From NCBI GenBank assembly GCA_050248795.1, contig JBFWRS010000018.1, forward strand, positions 1 through 64,000: a stretch of 64,000 bases of DNA, in the 5' to 3' direction. The position numbers were made by a program, and so were the translations under genes. The stretch's first letter is position 1. Each line of letters opens with the position of its first letter. The stretch is from CAZTDU01 sp050248795 (GTDB taxonomy: Bacteria; Pseudomonadota; Gammaproteobacteria; Burkholderiales; SG8-39). The notes under the pieces are model-generated. The model saw nothing but the letters and a program-made list of their open reading frames with translations, had not been told where the DNA came from and searched no databases. Below, one piece after another: positions 18,894-30,289 of this stretch.

Positions 18894-19832
18894 TCACGCC
18901 ACGCGCAAGGCATCGAGGATCTCGTCCGCGCCGCGTTCTCTCAGCAGCGCGGCAGCGCGCGCTCCCAGCGCCTCGGGTGCTTCGGCCGGTCCCTCGCAGT
19001 CGGCATGCGCGAAAGTGCGGCCGTCCGGCGCCGCGACCAGTGCGCGCAGCCGCAGCATGTTCCCGTGAAGTTGCGCATGGGCGCCCAGCGGAATGCTGCA
19101 GTTGCCGCCCAGCGCGTGGTTCACCGCGCGCTCTGCGCGCACGCACAGCGTCGCTTCGCGCTCGGCGAGCGGCGCCACCAGCGCGGCGACGTCCGCGCGC
19201 GCGGCGAGGCATTCGATGCCGAGCGCCGCCTGGCCGGCCGCGGGCAGGCTTTCCTCCAGCGACAGGTAGCTGCGGATGCGCCCGGCGAGACCAAGGCGCT
19301 TCAGCCCGGCGGCGGCGAGGATGATGCCGGCGTACTCGCCGCGATCGAGCTTGGCGAGCCGCGTATTGACGTTGCCGCGCAGCGCGCGCACGACGAGGTC
19401 GGGACGCCGTGCCGCCGCCTGCGCCGCGCGCCGCAGGCTCGAGGTGCCGAGCACCGCGCCTGCCGGCATGTCGTCGATGCCCGCGTGCCGCACCGAGACG
19501 AACGCGTCGCGCGGATCGTCGCGCGCCGTGATCGCGGCGAGCGCGAAGCCGGCGGGCAGTTCTGCCGGCATGTCCTTCATCGAGTGCACCGCGAGGTCGG
19601 CGCGCCCGTCCAGCATCGCCGTCTCCAGCTCCTTGATGAACAGGCCCTTGCCGCCCGCCTTGTCCAGCGACACGTCCAGCATCTCGTCGCCGGTGGTGGT
19701 CATCGGCAGCAGCTCGACCTCGAGCCCGGGGTGGCGCGCGAGGAGCAGCGCCATGACATGCCCGGCCTGCCACAGCGCGAGGCGGCTCGCGCGCGTCGCG
19801 ATGACGATCCTGCCGGACGCGGCTGCGCTCAT
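18894..19832 (-). CDS. hemC: Hydroxymethylbilane synthase (porphobilinogen deaminase)
   Basis: HemC polymerises four porphobilinogens into hydroxymethylbilane. The 312-aa protein has [13 protein letters not shown] at the N-terminus, the HSMKDMP catalytic loop, and Cys245 in [11 protein letters not shown], which anchors the dipyrromethane cofactor. The start at 19832 overlaps the algR stop (ATGA) and begins [14 protein letters not shown], better than an ATG ten codons upstream that lies inside algR. It is translationally coupled to the two-component regulator. Confidence 0.97.
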   Translation of the reverse strand: MSAAASGRIVIATRASRLALWQAGHVMALLLARHPGLEVELLPMTTTGDEMLDVSLDKAGGKGLFIKELETAMLDGRADLAVHSMKDMPAELPAGFALAAITARDDPRDAFVSVRHAGIDDMPAGAVLGTSSLRRAAQAAARRPDLVVRALRGNVNTRLAKLDRGEYAGIILAAAGLKRLGLAGRIRSYLSLEESLPAAGQAALGIECLAARADVAALVAPLAEREATLCVRAERAVNHALGGNCSIPLGAHAQLHGNMLRLRALVAAPDGRTFAHADCEGPAEAPEALGARAAALLRERGADEILDALRVA

Positions 19833-20611
19833 TCCGACACCATACCGCGCAGCGCGGGCCATTGCCTGCGGCTGACCGGCAGGCGCTCCTCGACGCCGTC
19901 GAGCACCACCTGCCAGTGCGCCTCGTCGCCGCCGCCCGCGGCAACGCGCTCGAAACCGCGGATCGCGCCGCGCGCCACCAGGCAGTTGCGATGCACGCGC
20001 ACGAACAGGGATGCAAACTCGCGCTCCAGCGACACCAGCGACTCCTCCACCAGGTGCTCGCGCGCGCGCGTGCGCAGCGTGACGTACTTCTGTTCCGCCT
20101 TCAGGTAGACGATGTCGTCGACCGCGACCAGCACGATGCGGTTGCGCTCCGCCACCGACAGGTGCTCGCGCGGACGCGCGCCCGCGGCCTGCAGCCGTCC
20201 CGCCGCGTCGCCCAGGCGCTCGCGATCCGGCGCGCGTGCGTGCGCCGCCTTCTTCAGCGCCGCGGCGAGCCGCTCGGCGCGCACCGGCTTCATCAGGTAG
20301 TCGAGCGCATTCAGTTCGAAGGCCTCCAGCGCGTGGCGATCGTGCGCGGTGACGAACACGATCGCCGGCGCCGCCGGCAGCAGCGCGAGGTGGCGCGCCA
20401 CTTCGAGCCCGCCCATGCCGGGCATCTGGATGTCCAGCAGCAGCACCGACGCACCGCTACCCGGCAGCCGGTCGATCGCCTCGACGCCGTTGGCTGCCTC
20501 GCCCACCACCCGGTTCGGCGCCTCGCCCGCGACGTCGGCGAGCAGCTCGCGCATGCGCGCACGCGCCGGCGGCTCGTCGTCGACGACGAACACGCGCAGT
20601 GCGTCGTTCAC
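19829..20611 (-). CDS. algR: LytTR-family response regulator AlgR
   Basis: AlgR-type regulators bind DNA through a LytTR domain. The 260-aa protein has a receiver domain with acidic residues DDE at 11-13 and the phosphoacceptor Asp60 (LLLDIQMPG), then a LytTR domain from about residue 145 with [13 protein letters not shown] and [10 protein letters not shown]. The GTG at 20611 overlaps the algZ stop. It sits between algZ and hemC. This gene order is common in Pseudomonas and betaproteobacteria, where AlgR controls exopolysaccharide and type IV pili; targets here are unknown. Confidence 0.93.
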   Translation of the reverse strand: MNDALRVFVVDDEPPARARMRELLADVAGEAPNRVVGEAANGVEAIDRLPGSGASVLLLDIQMPGMGGLEVARHLALLPAAPAIVFVTAHDRHALEAFELNALDYLMKPVRAERLAAALKKAAHARAPDRERLGDAAGRLQAAGARPREHLSVAERNRIVLVAVDDIVYLKAEQKYVTLRTRAREHLVEESLVSLEREFASLFVRVHRNCLVARGAIRGFERVAAGGGDEAHWQVVLDGVEERLPVSRRQWPALRGMVSE

Positions 20612-21630
20612 CGCGGCTCCCCTGCGGCCGCTTCGATGCGATAGGGCATGTCGATGGCAACTTCGAAGCGCCCCGCCGCCACCGCAGCATCGATGCGCGC
20701 CTCGGCGTCGAAGAAGAGCAACAGGCGCTCGCGGATGTTGGCGAGCGCCATGCGGTTGCCCGGCTGCGGCGCGGCTCCGGCCAGCAGCGGGTTGGCGATG
20801 CGCACGCACACCCGGTTGCGGTCCTGCCAGATCCGCACCAGCACCTCGCCCGCGCCGGTGCCGGGCTCGATGCCATGGTGAATCGCGTTCTCGAGCAGCG
20901 GCTGCAGGATCAGCTGCGGCAGCAGCGCGTCCTGCGGCGCGCTGTCGATCTCCCAGACCACGCGCAGCCGCTCGCCCAGGCGCAGTTGCTCGAGGCTGGC
21001 GTAGCGTTCCAGCAGCTCGATCTCGTCCGCCAGCCGCACCAGCCGCCTGCCGTCGCCCATCAGCGCGCGGAAGGTCTCTGCAAGGTCCTGCAGCGCCAGC
21101 TCCGCGCGCTTCGGGTCCTGGCGGATCAGCGACAGCACCGCGTTCAGGCTGTTGAAGAGGAAGTGGGGCCGGATGCGCGACTGCAGCGCCTGCAGCCGCG
21201 CCTCGGACAGCGCCGGCGACCAGGCCCGCGCAAACAGGCGGAAGTACGCCAGCAGCGCCGCCGTGATTGCCGCCGTGAAGCCCAGCACGCGCGCCCATGC
21301 CGGCGTGCCGCCGAGCGCCGCCTCGGCGCCATGCAGTGCGGCCGCGAGCGCGAGCGTGATGCCGAGCACCGCGACACAGCCGGCAGCATACGGCAGGCGG
21401 GCGAGCGCGGGCGACGCCAGGTACAGCACGAGGATCGCCGCCAGCGTGAGCGGCTCCAGCAGCAGTGCGCCGCGCAGGAACAGGTCCAGCGCCGACGCCG
21501 GTCCGGGTGCGGCATACAGCACCGCCGCGAGCAGCACGGCGTTGACGCCGATCAGGATGCGCGCGATGACGCCGAGGTTGCGGAAGTCCGGGAGGGCGTC
21601 CGCGGAAACGTCTTGCCTTATACTTGACAT
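20608..21630 (-). CDS. algZ: Sensor histidine kinase AlgZ (LytS-like)
   Basis: This is a membrane sensor kinase of the His_kinase/LytS class, partner of AlgR. The 340-aa protein has four hydrophobic segments in residues 20-130 and no extracytoplasmic sensor domain. The phosphoacceptor His156 lies in [10 protein letters not shown], and a C-terminal ATPase domain has the N-box [13 protein letters not shown]. The ATG at 21630 faces argH across a 101-bp gap. It is the first gene of the algZR-hemCDXY unit. Confidence 0.92.
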   Translation of the reverse strand: MSSIRQDVSADALPDFRNLGVIARILIGVNAVLLAAVLYAAPGPASALDLFLRGALLLEPLTLAAILVLYLASPALARLPYAAGCVAVLGITLALAAALHGAEAALGGTPAWARVLGFTAAITAALLAYFRLFARAWSPALSEARLQALQSRIRPHFLFNSLNAVLSLIRQDPKRAELALQDLAETFRALMGDGRRLVRLADEIELLERYASLEQLRLGERLRVVWEIDSAPQDALLPQLILQPLLENAIHHGIEPGTGAGEVLVRIWQDRNRVCVRIANPLLAGAAPQPGNRMALANIRERLLLFFDAEARIDAAVAAGRFEVAIDMPYRIEAAAGEPR

Positions 21631-21650
21631 CCTATGCGCATAATCAACAG

Positions 21651-21710
21651 GTTGCGCGCTCCGTGCAGCGCGCGGCAGAGGTTGCGCGCCCCGATTGGCG
21701 CGCGGCAGAT
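21651..21710 (+). repeat. Two imperfect 30-bp tandem copies in the algZ-argH gap
   Basis: Two adjacent 30-bp units (21651-21680 and 21681-21710) both begin GTTGCGCGC and end GCGCGCGGCAGA or a close variant; they differ at a few central positions. A palindrome ATGCGCAT lies just outside at 21634-21641. The block occupies most of the divergent promoter region, so it could hold duplicated regulator sites. Confidence 0.55.
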
Positions 21711-21731
21711 CGCGCCCGCCGAGTATGCCCG

Positions 21732-23171
21732 ATGAGCACCGCTGCGTCCAAGCAGTCGCGGCCGCGCGCGCAGCGCGCCGCGCGCGCGAAGCCGAAGAAA
21801 TGGTCGGACCGTTTCGGCGAGCCGGTGGACGCGCTCGTCGCGCGCTTCACCGCGTCGGTGGGCTTCGACCGGCGACTCGCCCACGCCGACATCCGCGGCT
21901 CGCTCGCGCATGCACGCATGCTCGCCGCGCAGGCGATCATCTCCCGCCGTGACCTTGCCGCCATCGAGCGCGGCATGGCGGCGATACGCCGCGAGATCGA
22001 CGCCGGCCGCTTCAAGTGGTCCGTCGCCGCGGAGGACGTGCACCTCAACATCGAGCAGCGCCTGATCGCGCTGGTCGGCGAACCCGGCAAGCGGCTGCAC
22101 ACGGCGCGCTCGCGCAACGACCAGGTCGCCACCGACGTGCGCTTGTGGCTGCGCGACGAGATCGACGGCACCTGCGCGCGGCTTGACGCGCTGCTGCGCG
22201 CGCTCGCGGTGCAGGCCGAGCGCCATGCGGCACTGGTGATGCCCGGCTTCACGCACCTGCAGGTGGCGCAGCCGGTGACCTTCGGCCACCACCTGCTCGC
22301 CTATGCCGAGATGTTCGAGCGCGACCGCGGACGGCTCGCGGACTGCCGCCGCCGCATGAACCGCCTGCCGCTCGGTGCGGCCGCGCTCGCCGGCACGACT
22401 TTCCCGATCGACCGCGAACGCGTCGCACGCGAGCTTGGCTTCGATGGCGTCTGCGAGAACTCGCTCGACGCGGTCTCCGACCGCGATTTCGCCATCGAGT
22501 TCTGCGCCGCCGCGGCGCTGGTCATGACGCACCTGTCGCGCCTGTCCGAGGAGCTGGTGCTGTGGATGAGCCAGCGCTACGGCTTCGTGCGCCTGCCCGA
22601 CCGCTTCTGCACCGGCTCGTCGATCATGCCGCAGAAGAAGAATCCCGACGTGCCGGAGCTGGTGCGCGGCAAGGCGGGCCGCGTCACTGGACACCTGGTC
22701 GCGCTGCTGACGCTGATGAAGGCGCAGCCGCTCGCTTACAACAAGGACAACCAGGAAGACAAGGAACCCCTGTTCGACGCCGTGGACACGGCGCGCGATT
22801 CGCTGCACCTGATGGCCGAGCTGGTCGCGGGCCTCACCCCGGTGCCCGAGGCGATGCACGCGGCAGCGCGGCAGGGATTTGCCACCGCCACCGACCTCGC
22901 CGACTACCTGGTGGTCAAGGGCGTGGCGTTCCGCGACGCGCACGGCATCGTCGCGCGCGCGGTGCGCGCCGCCGAGGAAACCGGCCGCGACCTCGCCGAG
23001 CTGCCGCTGGCGACGCTGCGGCGGTTCTCCCCGAGGATCGGCGCGGACGTCTATGGCTGGCTGACGCTGGAAGGCTCGGTCGCGCGCCGCAGCCACCGCG
23101 GCGGCACGGCGCCGGCGCGGGTGCGGGCCGCGGCGCGGCGGCTGCAGGCGCGGCTGCGGGGAAGGCCGTGA
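21732..23171 (+). CDS. argH: Argininosuccinate lyase
   Basis: ArgH cleaves argininosuccinate to arginine and fumarate, the last step of arginine synthesis. The 479-aa protein has the fumarase/aspartase superfamily signature with the flexible catalytic loop [12 protein letters not shown], plus [13 protein letters not shown] and [11 protein letters not shown]. The ATG at 21732 is used. It leaves a slightly long basic Arg/Lys-rich N-terminal tail before KWSDRF, where most homologues begin. It overlaps the downstream kinase gene by GTGA. Confidence 0.96.
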   Translation: MSTAASKQSRPRAQRAARAKPKKWSDRFGEPVDALVARFTASVGFDRRLAHADIRGSLAHARMLAAQAIISRRDLAAIERGMAAIRREIDAGRFKWSVAAEDVHLNIEQRLIALVGEPGKRLHTARSRNDQVATDVRLWLRDEIDGTCARLDALLRALAVQAERHAALVMPGFTHLQVAQPVTFGHHLLAYAEMFERDRGRLADCRRRMNRLPLGAAALAGTTFPIDRERVARELGFDGVCENSLDAVSDRDFAIEFCAAAALVMTHLSRLSEELVLWMSQRYGFVRLPDRFCTGSSIMPQKKNPDVPELVRGKAGRVTGHLVALLTLMKAQPLAYNKDNQEDKEPLFDAVDTARDSLHLMAELVAGLTPVPEAMHAAARQGFATATDLADYLVVKGVAFRDAHGIVARAVRAAEETGRDLAELPLATLRRFSPRIGADVYGWLTLEGSVARRSHRGGTAPARVRAAARRLQARLRGRP

Positions 23172-24466
23172 ACGCACCGGCGCCGCTGAAGTTCGACAAG
23201 ATCGGCAAGTACCCGGTGAAGAAGCGCCTCGGCGAAGGCGCCACCTCCGAGGTCTACCTCTGCCACGACCCCTTCAACGACCGTGACGTCGCGGTGAAGC
23301 TGGTGTTCCCGGAGTCCTTCAAGGACCCCGAGCGCGGCAGGCTGTACGAGAAGCTGTTCGTCACCGAGGCTTCGCTCGCCGGCAAGCTGGTGCACCCGCA
23401 CATCTGCCAGATTTACGACGCGGTGGCCGAGGAATCGCTGCACTACATCGTCATGGAGTACGTCGACGGCGGCACGCTGGAGACCTTCTGCCGGCCGGAG
23501 AACCTGCTGTCGGTGGAGGACATCGTCGAGATCATCTTCAAGTGCACGCGCGCGCTCGAGGTTGCCTGCAAGGCCGGCATCACGCACCGCGACATCAAGC
23601 CGGCGAACATCCTGTACACCGGCGCCACCGACGTCAAGATCACCGACTTCGGCGCGGCGTTGATCGCGACCGGCGAAGTCACGCAGGTGGCGGCCATCGG
23701 CTCGCCCGCCTACATGTCGCCACAGCAGGTGAAGGAGCACCCGCTCGACCACCGCACCGACATCTACTCCGTGGGCGTAGTGATGTACCACCTGCTCACC
23801 GGGCGGCTGCCGTTCCAGGCCTCCAACAACTTCAGCCTGATCTACCAGATCACCAATGTCGAGCCCGCACCACCGTCGTCCTACCGGCCGGAGGTACCGC
23901 GCGCGGTGGATGCGATCGTCAAGCGCGCGATGGCGAAGGACCTCGAGGCGCGCTACGCGACCTGGGAGCAGTTCTCGCTCGACCTCGCCGAGGTGTTCCG
24001 CAACGCCGACCTCGGGCCGCGCGCGCAGGAGTTCGCCGACACCGACAAGTTCGAGACCCTGCGCAGCCTCGCCTTCTTCGAGAACTTCACCGACGCCGAG
24101 ATCTGGGAGGTCGCGCGCATCTCGGCCTGGAAGCACGCCGCGAGCGGCGAGCAGATCATGACCGAGGGCGAAGCAGGCACCTACTTCTGCCTGCTCGCGC
24201 AAGGCGAAGTCAAGGTCACCAAGAAGGGCAAGCTGCTGAACATCCTCGGCAAGGGCGAGTGCTTCGGCGAAATGGCCTACCTGTCGAAGGCCGCGCACGT
24301 GCGCGGCGCCGACGTCACCGTGCTGGAAGACGCCAAGATCATCACCGTGCCGACGCAGAAGCTCGCCGACGCGTCGGATGCCTGCCGGCACAAGTTCGAC
24401 CGCGCATTCCTAGAGATCCTCACCGAGCGCCTGAGCATGGCGAACATGCGGCTTTCGGGTGTCTGA
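23168..24466 (+). CDS. Ser/Thr protein kinase with C-terminal cyclic-nucleotide-binding domain
   Basis: This is a Hanks-type protein kinase fused to a cNMP-binding-like domain, 432 aa, with no predicted membrane segment. Kinase motifs are complete: glycine loop [10 protein letters not shown] (about 20-29), VAVKL lysine, catalytic [13 protein letters not shown], and SPAYMSPQQ in the activation segment. The kinase domain ends near residue 285. The C-terminal part (about 300-420) carries the phosphate-cassette-like [11 protein letters not shown], although the conserved R-A-A end is altered, so ligand binding is uncertain. A GTG start overlaps argH, and the stop overlaps prfC by 8 bp. The substrate is unknown. 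Confidence 0.9.
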   Translation: MNAPAPLKFDKIGKYPVKKRLGEGATSEVYLCHDPFNDRDVAVKLVFPESFKDPERGRLYEKLFVTEASLAGKLVHPHICQIYDAVAEESLHYIVMEYVDGGTLETFCRPENLLSVEDIVEIIFKCTRALEVACKAGITHRDIKPANILYTGATDVKITDFGAALIATGEVTQVAAIGSPAYMSPQQVKEHPLDHRTDIYSVGVVMYHLLTGRLPFQASNNFSLIYQITNVEPAPPSSYRPEVPRAVDAIVKRAMAKDLEARYATWEQFSLDLAEVFRNADLGPRAQEFADTDKFETLRSLAFFENFTDAEIWEVARISAWKHAASGEQIMTEGEAGTYFCLLAQGEVKVTKKGKLLNILGKGECFGEMAYLSKAAHVRGADVTVLEDAKIITVPTQKLADASDACRHKFDRAFLEILTERLSMANMRLSGV

Positions 24467-26099
24467 GGCCGCGGCGGCGCAGACCCGGCAAGTCGCGCTG
24501 GACAAGGAAGTCGCGCGGCGCCGGACCTTCGCCATCATCTCGCACCCGGACGCGGGCAAGACCACGCTGACGGAAAAGCTGCTGCTGTTCGCCGGCGCGA
24601 TCCACATTGCCGGCAGCGTGAAGGCGCGCAAGGCCACGCGCCACGCCACCTCCGACTGGATGGAGATCGAGAAGCAGCGCGGCATCTCGGTGGCGTCCTC
24701 GGTGATGCAGACCGAGTACCGCGGCTGCGTCGTCAACCTGCTCGACACGCCGGGACACCAGGACTTCTCCGAGGATACCTATCGCGTGCTCACCGCGGTG
24801 GACGCAGCATTGATGGTGATAGACGCGGCCAAGGGCATTGAATCGCAGACGCTACGCCTGCTGGAAGTCTGCCGCACGCGCAACATGCCGATCCTCACCT
24901 TCGTCAACAAGCTCGATCGCGAAGTGCGGCCGGCGCTGGATCTCCTCGGCGAGATCGAGTCGGTGCTCGGCATGCCGGCCGCGCCGCTCACCTGGCCGAT
25001 CGGCATGGGCCGCGAGTTCCGCGGCGTCATCGACCTGCGCACCCAGCGCATACGCCTTTTCTCGCCGGGCCTGGACCGGCTCTCGGACGATGACATCGTC
25101 GAGATCGACGCCGCGTCGGCACAGGGCGATGCGCGCTACGGCGCGCTGTTCGACACCGCGCTCGCCGAGGCCGAGCTGGTGCGCGACGCCGGCACTGCGT
25201 TCGAGCGCAGCGCATTCCTCGCCGCGCACCAGACGCCGGTGCTGTTCGGTTCCGCGATCAACAATTTCGGCGTGCGCGAAGTGCTCGATGCGCTGGTGGA
25301 TCTCGCGCCGCCGCCGGGCAACCGCCCCGCGGTGCAGCGGCTGGTGGAGCCCACCGAACCCGCGTTCTCCGGCATGGTGTTCAAGATCCAGGCCAACATG
25401 GACCCGGCGCACCGCGACCGCGTCGCCTTCGTGCGCGTATGCTCGGGCCGCTTCGAGCGCGGCATGCGGGTGACCAACTGCCGCACCGGGCGCGAGGTGC
25501 GCACCAACAACGTGGTGTCGTTCCTGTCGCAGCGGCGCGAGATCGTCGAGGACGCATGCGCCGGCGACATCATCGGCATACCGAACCACGGCACGATACG
25601 GCTGGGCGACACGCTCACCGAGGGCGAGTCGCTGCAGTTCACCGGGCTGCCGTTCTTCGCGCCGGAACTATTCCGCAGCGCCGAGCTGACGACGCCGATG
25701 AAGACCAAGCAGCTGCGCGCCGGTCTCGCCCAGCTGGGCGAAGAAGGCGCGATCCAGATTTTCCATCCGCTGTCGGGCGCCGCGCCGGTGCTGGGCGCGG
25801 TGGGCGCGCTGCAGTTCGAGGTGGCCGCGCACCGCCTGGAGCACGAGTACGGCGCCACTGTGCGCCTGAACGGCGCGCCCTATGTGGCCGCCCGATGGGT
25901 GTCCTCGGAAGACCCGCTGGAACTGCAGCGCTTCATCGATGCAAACAGGTTCCGCATGGCGCTGGACGGCGCCGGGGTACCTGCGTTCCTCGCTTCGATG
26001 ATGGCGGAGATCCAGGTCGCGCAGGAACGCTGGCCGAAGATCCGCTTCCACGTCCTGCGCGAATACACCGGGCTCACGGCGAGCGCCGCCGCGGCCTGA
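24459..26099 (+). CDS. prfC: Peptide chain release factor 3
   Basis: RF3 is the GTPase that recycles RF1 and RF2 from the ribosome. The 546-aa protein has G1 SHPDAGKTTLTE, G2 QRGISVASS, G3 DTPGHQDFSEDT and G4 NKLDRE in order, followed by the beta-barrel and C-terminal domains. A GTG start at 24459 lies inside the end of the kinase gene. The cognate class-I factor gene prfA is 1.2 kb away on the opposite strand. Confidence 0.96.
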   Translation: MSEAAAAQTRQVALDKEVARRRTFAIISHPDAGKTTLTEKLLLFAGAIHIAGSVKARKATRHATSDWMEIEKQRGISVASSVMQTEYRGCVVNLLDTPGHQDFSEDTYRVLTAVDAALMVIDAAKGIESQTLRLLEVCRTRNMPILTFVNKLDREVRPALDLLGEIESVLGMPAAPLTWPIGMGREFRGVIDLRTQRIRLFSPGLDRLSDDDIVEIDAASAQGDARYGALFDTALAEAELVRDAGTAFERSAFLAAHQTPVLFGSAINNFGVREVLDALVDLAPPPGNRPAVQRLVEPTEPAFSGMVFKIQANMDPAHRDRVAFVRVCSGRFERGMRVTNCRTGREVRTNNVVSFLSQRREIVEDACAGDIIGIPNHGTIRLGDTLTEGESLQFTGLPFFAPELFRSAELTTPMKTKQLRAGLAQLGEEGAIQIFHPLSGAAPVLGAVGALQFEVAAHRLEHEYGATVRLNGAPYVAARWVSSEDPLELQRFIDANRFRMALDGAGVPAFLASMMAEIQVAQERWPKIRFHVLREYTGLTASAAAA

Positions 26100-26107
26100 T
26101 CCGGCCG

Positions 26108-26431
26108 TCAGGCCTGCTGCTTCACGCCCTCCAGCAGCTTCTGCAGTTCGCCCGACTGGTACATCTCGCGCATGATGTCCGAGCCGCCGACGAATTCGCC
26201 GTTGACGTAGAGCTGCGGGATGGTCGGCCAGTTGGCGAATTCCTTGATGCCCTGGCGGATCTCCTGGTCGGCGAGCACGTTGACGGTGAAGACCTCCTTC
26301 ACGCCGCAGGCCTGCAGCGCCTGCACCGCCATCGCCGAAAAGCCGCACTGCGGCATCTGCGGGGTGCCCTTCATGTACAGCACCACCGGGTGGGAAGTCA
26401 CCTGCGACCTGATCTTGTCCTGCACGTTCAT
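26108..26431 (-). CDS. grxD: Monothiol glutaredoxin, Grx4 family
   Basis: Grx4-type monothiol glutaredoxins carry and deliver iron-sulfur clusters. The 107-aa protein has the CGFS active site (Cys29), the cis-proline WPTIPQLYV and the glutathione-binding GGSDI. It is convergent with prfC (8 bp apart) and lies 31 bp downstream of prmC in the hemA-prfA-prmC-grxD unit. Confidence 0.97.
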   Translation of the reverse strand: MNVQDKIRSQVTSHPVVLYMKGTPQMPQCGFSAMAVQALQACGVKEVFTVNVLADQEIRQGIKEFANWPTIPQLYVNGEFVGGSDIMREMYQSGELQKLLEGVKQQA

Positions 26432-26462
26432 GGGGAAGCCTCGCAATAGTTGAACGATTTCG

Positions 26463-27259
26463 TCAGGATTGTACTCTTCCGCCCGTGACGCGGGCAATCC
26501 CGGCCAGATCAGGCCAGGTCTCCACGCCTTCAAGCCCGGCAGCGCGCATGAGTTCGCGCACCGGCTCCGCCTGGCCGATGCCGTGCTCGAGCAGCAGCCA
26601 GCCGCCCGGCGACAGATATGCGGGCGCCTCGCGCACGATGGCGCGGATCGCACCCAGCCCGTCGCTGCCGGCCACCAGGGCTTCGCGCGGCTCGAAGCGC
26701 AGGTCGCCCTGGGCGAGGTGGGGGTCGCCGGTGGCGACGTAGGGCGGGTTCGACACCACGACATCAAAGCGCTCGCCGCGCACCGGCTCGAACCAGATGC
26801 CGTGGCGGAAATCGATCTCCACGCCGAGCTTCACCGCGTTGCGCCGCGCCAGCGCCAGCGCTGCCGCGCTCGCTTCCACCGCCACCACGCGCGCGCGCGG
26901 CAGCGCTCGCCGCAGCGCGATCGCCACCGCGCCCGACCCGGTGCCCAGATCGAGCACGCGCGCGGGCGCGAGTGCGAGCGCGCGCTCGACCAGCAGCTCG
27001 GTTTCATGCCGCGGGATCAGCACCGCGGGCGTCACCGCCAGCTCGATGCCGTAGAACTCGCGCCTGCCGAGGATGTAGGCCACCGGCTCGCCGTTGCGGC
27101 GCCTGGCGGCGGCTTCGAGGAAGCGCGCCGCGACTTCCGCAGGCAGCTCGCGCTCGGTGTGGGCGAGCAGGCTGGCTTGGGAAAAGCCGCTGGCGGCGGC
27201 GAGAAGCAGGCGCGCCTCGCGCGCGTCGATGCCGGCGCCGGCGAGCGCCTGCGCGACAG

Positions 27260-27263
<4 letters not shown>
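26463..27263 (-). CDS. prmC: Release factor glutamine methyltransferase PrmC
   Basis: PrmC methylates the glutamine of the GGQ motif in release factors RF1 and RF2. The 266-aa protein has an N-terminal helical domain, SAM motif [14 protein letters not shown] and the catalytic NPPY (SNPPYVATG). The GTG at 27263 overlaps the stop of prfA, which encodes its substrate. Length is typical. Confidence 0.96.
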
Positions 27264-28345
<1,082 letters not shown>

Positions 28346-28377
28346 GGCGTCGCCGTCCGGGCTGCGGCGCGAGCCGG

Positions 28378-29625
28378 CTACGAACGCAGGCGAAACAGGC
28401 GCGCGGCCGCCTCGGCCAGCCGCTCGCGCTCGTCGGCCGCGGCGTCGTGCAGCGCCTGCGTGGGCGCATGCAGCAGCTTGTTGGTGAGGCCCTGCGACAG
28501 CGCCTCGAGCACCGCCTTCGGGTCGTCGCCGCGCGCCAGCAGGCGCATCGCGCGCTCGAGCTCGTTGCGCCGCGCCTCTTCGGCACCTTCGCGCAGCGAG
28601 CGGATCAGCGGCACGCTTTCGCGCGTGCGCATCCAGTGCATGAACTGGCCGACCTGCGTGTCGATGATCGCCTCGGCCTGGTCGACCGCGGAGCGGCGCG
28701 CATCGAGGTTCGCGGAAACGATCTCGGCAAGGTCGTCCACGGTGTAGAGGAACACGTCATCGAGCTCGGCGGCCTCGCGCTCGATGTCGCGCGGCACCGC
28801 CAGGTCCACCATGAACATCGGCCGGCGCCGGCGCGCGCGCAGCGCGCGCTCCACCAGGCCCTTGCCGAGGATCGGCAGCGACGACGCCGTGCAACTGACG
28901 ACGATGTCGTGCTGGTGCAGCTCGTCGGCAAGGTGCTTCAGTTCGATGCCGCGCCCGTTGTAGCGGTGCGCGAGCTGCTCGGCGCGCGCAAGCGTGCGGT
29001 TGGCCACCGTGATGCGCGCCGGTCCCTGCGCGGCGAAATGCGTGGCGCACAGCTCGATCATGTCGCCAGCGCCGATGAACAGCACCCGCTGCTCCGACAG
29101 GCTGGGATAGATGCGCGCCGCAAGCTTCACCGCCGCCGCCGCCATCGACACGCTGGCGACGCCGACGCCGGTGCTGGAGCGCACCTCCTTCGCCACCGCG
29201 AACGAGCGCTGGAACAGCTTGTGCAGCACGGTGCCAAGGGTGCCGGCGGATTCGGCGACCTTCGCCGCCTCCTTCATCTGGCCGAGGATCTGCGGCTCGC
29301 CCAGCACCATGGAATCCAGCCCCGAGGCGACGCGGAACGCGTGCCGCACCGCCTGGTCGCGCGGCAGCGTGTAGAGGTAGGGCGCGATCTCGCCGGGCTT
29401 CAGGCGGTGGTACTCGGCAAGCCAGTTGGCTGCGTCCGTGGGCTGCTCGGCAGAGAAGTACAGTTCAGTGCGGTTGCAGGTGGACAGGATCGCCGCCTCC
29501 TGCGCGCGGCGCGCGCGCGTGAACTCGCCCAGGGCGTCGCGCAGCCGTTCGACGTGAAACGCCACGCGCTCGCGGATCGGCAGCGGCGCGGTCTGGTGGT
29601 TCAGTCCGAGTGCATAGAGAGGCAT
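28378..29625 (-). CDS. hemA: Glutamyl-tRNA reductase
   Basis: HemA reduces glutamyl-tRNA to glutamate-1-semialdehyde, the committed step of the C5 heme pathway. The ATG at 29625 gives 415 aa, begins [21 protein letters not shown] as family members do, and is preceded by GAAGG at 5-nt spacing; a TTG four codons upstream is less likely. Catalytic Cys50 lies in STCNRTELY, and the NADPH-binding GAGDM follows. A TATAAT hexamer (29637-29642, minus strand) lies very near the start but without a good -35. It heads the hemA-prfA-prmC-grxD operon. Confidence 0.96.
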   Translation of the reverse strand: MPLYALGLNHQTAPLPIRERVAFHVERLRDALGEFTRARRAQEAAILSTCNRTELYFSAEQPTDAANWLAEYHRLKPGEIAPYLYTLPRDQAVRHAFRVASGLDSMVLGEPQILGQMKEAAKVAESAGTLGTVLHKLFQRSFAVAKEVRSSTGVGVASVSMAAAAVKLAARIYPSLSEQRVLFIGAGDMIELCATHFAAQGPARITVANRTLARAEQLAHRYNGRGIELKHLADELHQHDIVVSCTASSLPILGKGLVERALRARRRRPMFMVDLAVPRDIEREAAELDDVFLYTVDDLAEIVSANLDARRSAVDQAEAIIDTQVGQFMHWMRTRESVPLIRSLREGAEEARRNELERAMRLLARGDDPKAVLEALSQGLTNKLLHAPTQALHDAAADERERLAEAAARLFRLRS

Positions 29626-29699
29626 CGCCACCTTCAATTATAGGTCACCCCCCGGCATCGCGCCCCTGTCCGGGATCAGGCTCCCCCTACAATGCCGCC

Positions 29700-30281
29700 A
29701 TGAAATTCCCCAAGCTGCCCGAGAACTCTCTCTTCGCAATCCTGCTGCGCTCGCGCTGGTGGATCAGCGCGGCGATCGCCGCGGTGCTGTTCGCGGGCGC
29801 GCGGCTGGTGGTTGCGGCCGAGTACGCGTTCTTCGTCGCGCTGCCCTTCGCGGTCATCGCCGGCTATGCGGCCTGGGGGCAGTTGCGCCAGCCCGGCGCG
29901 CAGCGCGTCTAGGCAGCGCTGGCGGCGCTGCGCGCGGCGTCCTGGGACGCGGTGTCCGCCGCGATCGAGGAAGCCTACCGCGCCGAGGGCTACGCGGTCA
30001 CGCGCGCGAGCGGCAACGGCGCCGACTTCGAGGTCGCGCGCGCCGGCCGCAGCACGCTGGTCGCCTGCAAGCGCTGGAAGGTTGCGCGCACCGGCATCGA
30101 GCCGCTGCGCGAACTGCACGCCGCTGCGCTCGCGCGCGAGGTCCCCGACTGCGTCTACATCGCCGCCGGCGAAGTCAGCGCGAACGCCCTCGCATTCGCC
30201 GCCGAGAAACGCATCCGCCTGCTGCACGGGGCGGAACTGGCGAAGATGATGCTGCAGACCTCGCTGCTGCGCGGGCGCTGA
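29700..30281 (+). pseudogene. Membrane-anchored restriction-endonuclease-like (Mrr-type) gene broken by in-frame TAG
   Basis: Two open segments in the same frame are separated only by a TAG at 29910-29912. The first (70 codons) encodes one or two membrane segments (WWISAAIAAVLFAGARLVV and AEYAFFVALPFAVIAGYAA). The second, starting directly after the TAG with AALAALRAASWDAV, encodes a restriction-endonuclease-like fold with GADFEVARAG, LVACKRWK and YIAAGEV. Codon use continues unchanged across the stop. From memory of the family, betaproteobacterial homologues read straight through as one protein of about 190 aa. The TAG probably replaced a Glu or Gln codon. An internal ATG at 29952 could still start the nuclease part. 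Confidence 0.75.
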
Positions 30282-30289
30282 CGCCCGCG

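Noticed and set aside
29910..29912. Pyrrolysine or other recoding at the in-frame TAG
   Set aside because: The gene family does not use pyrrolysine, prfA is present to read UAG as stop, and no recoding hairpin was noticed.
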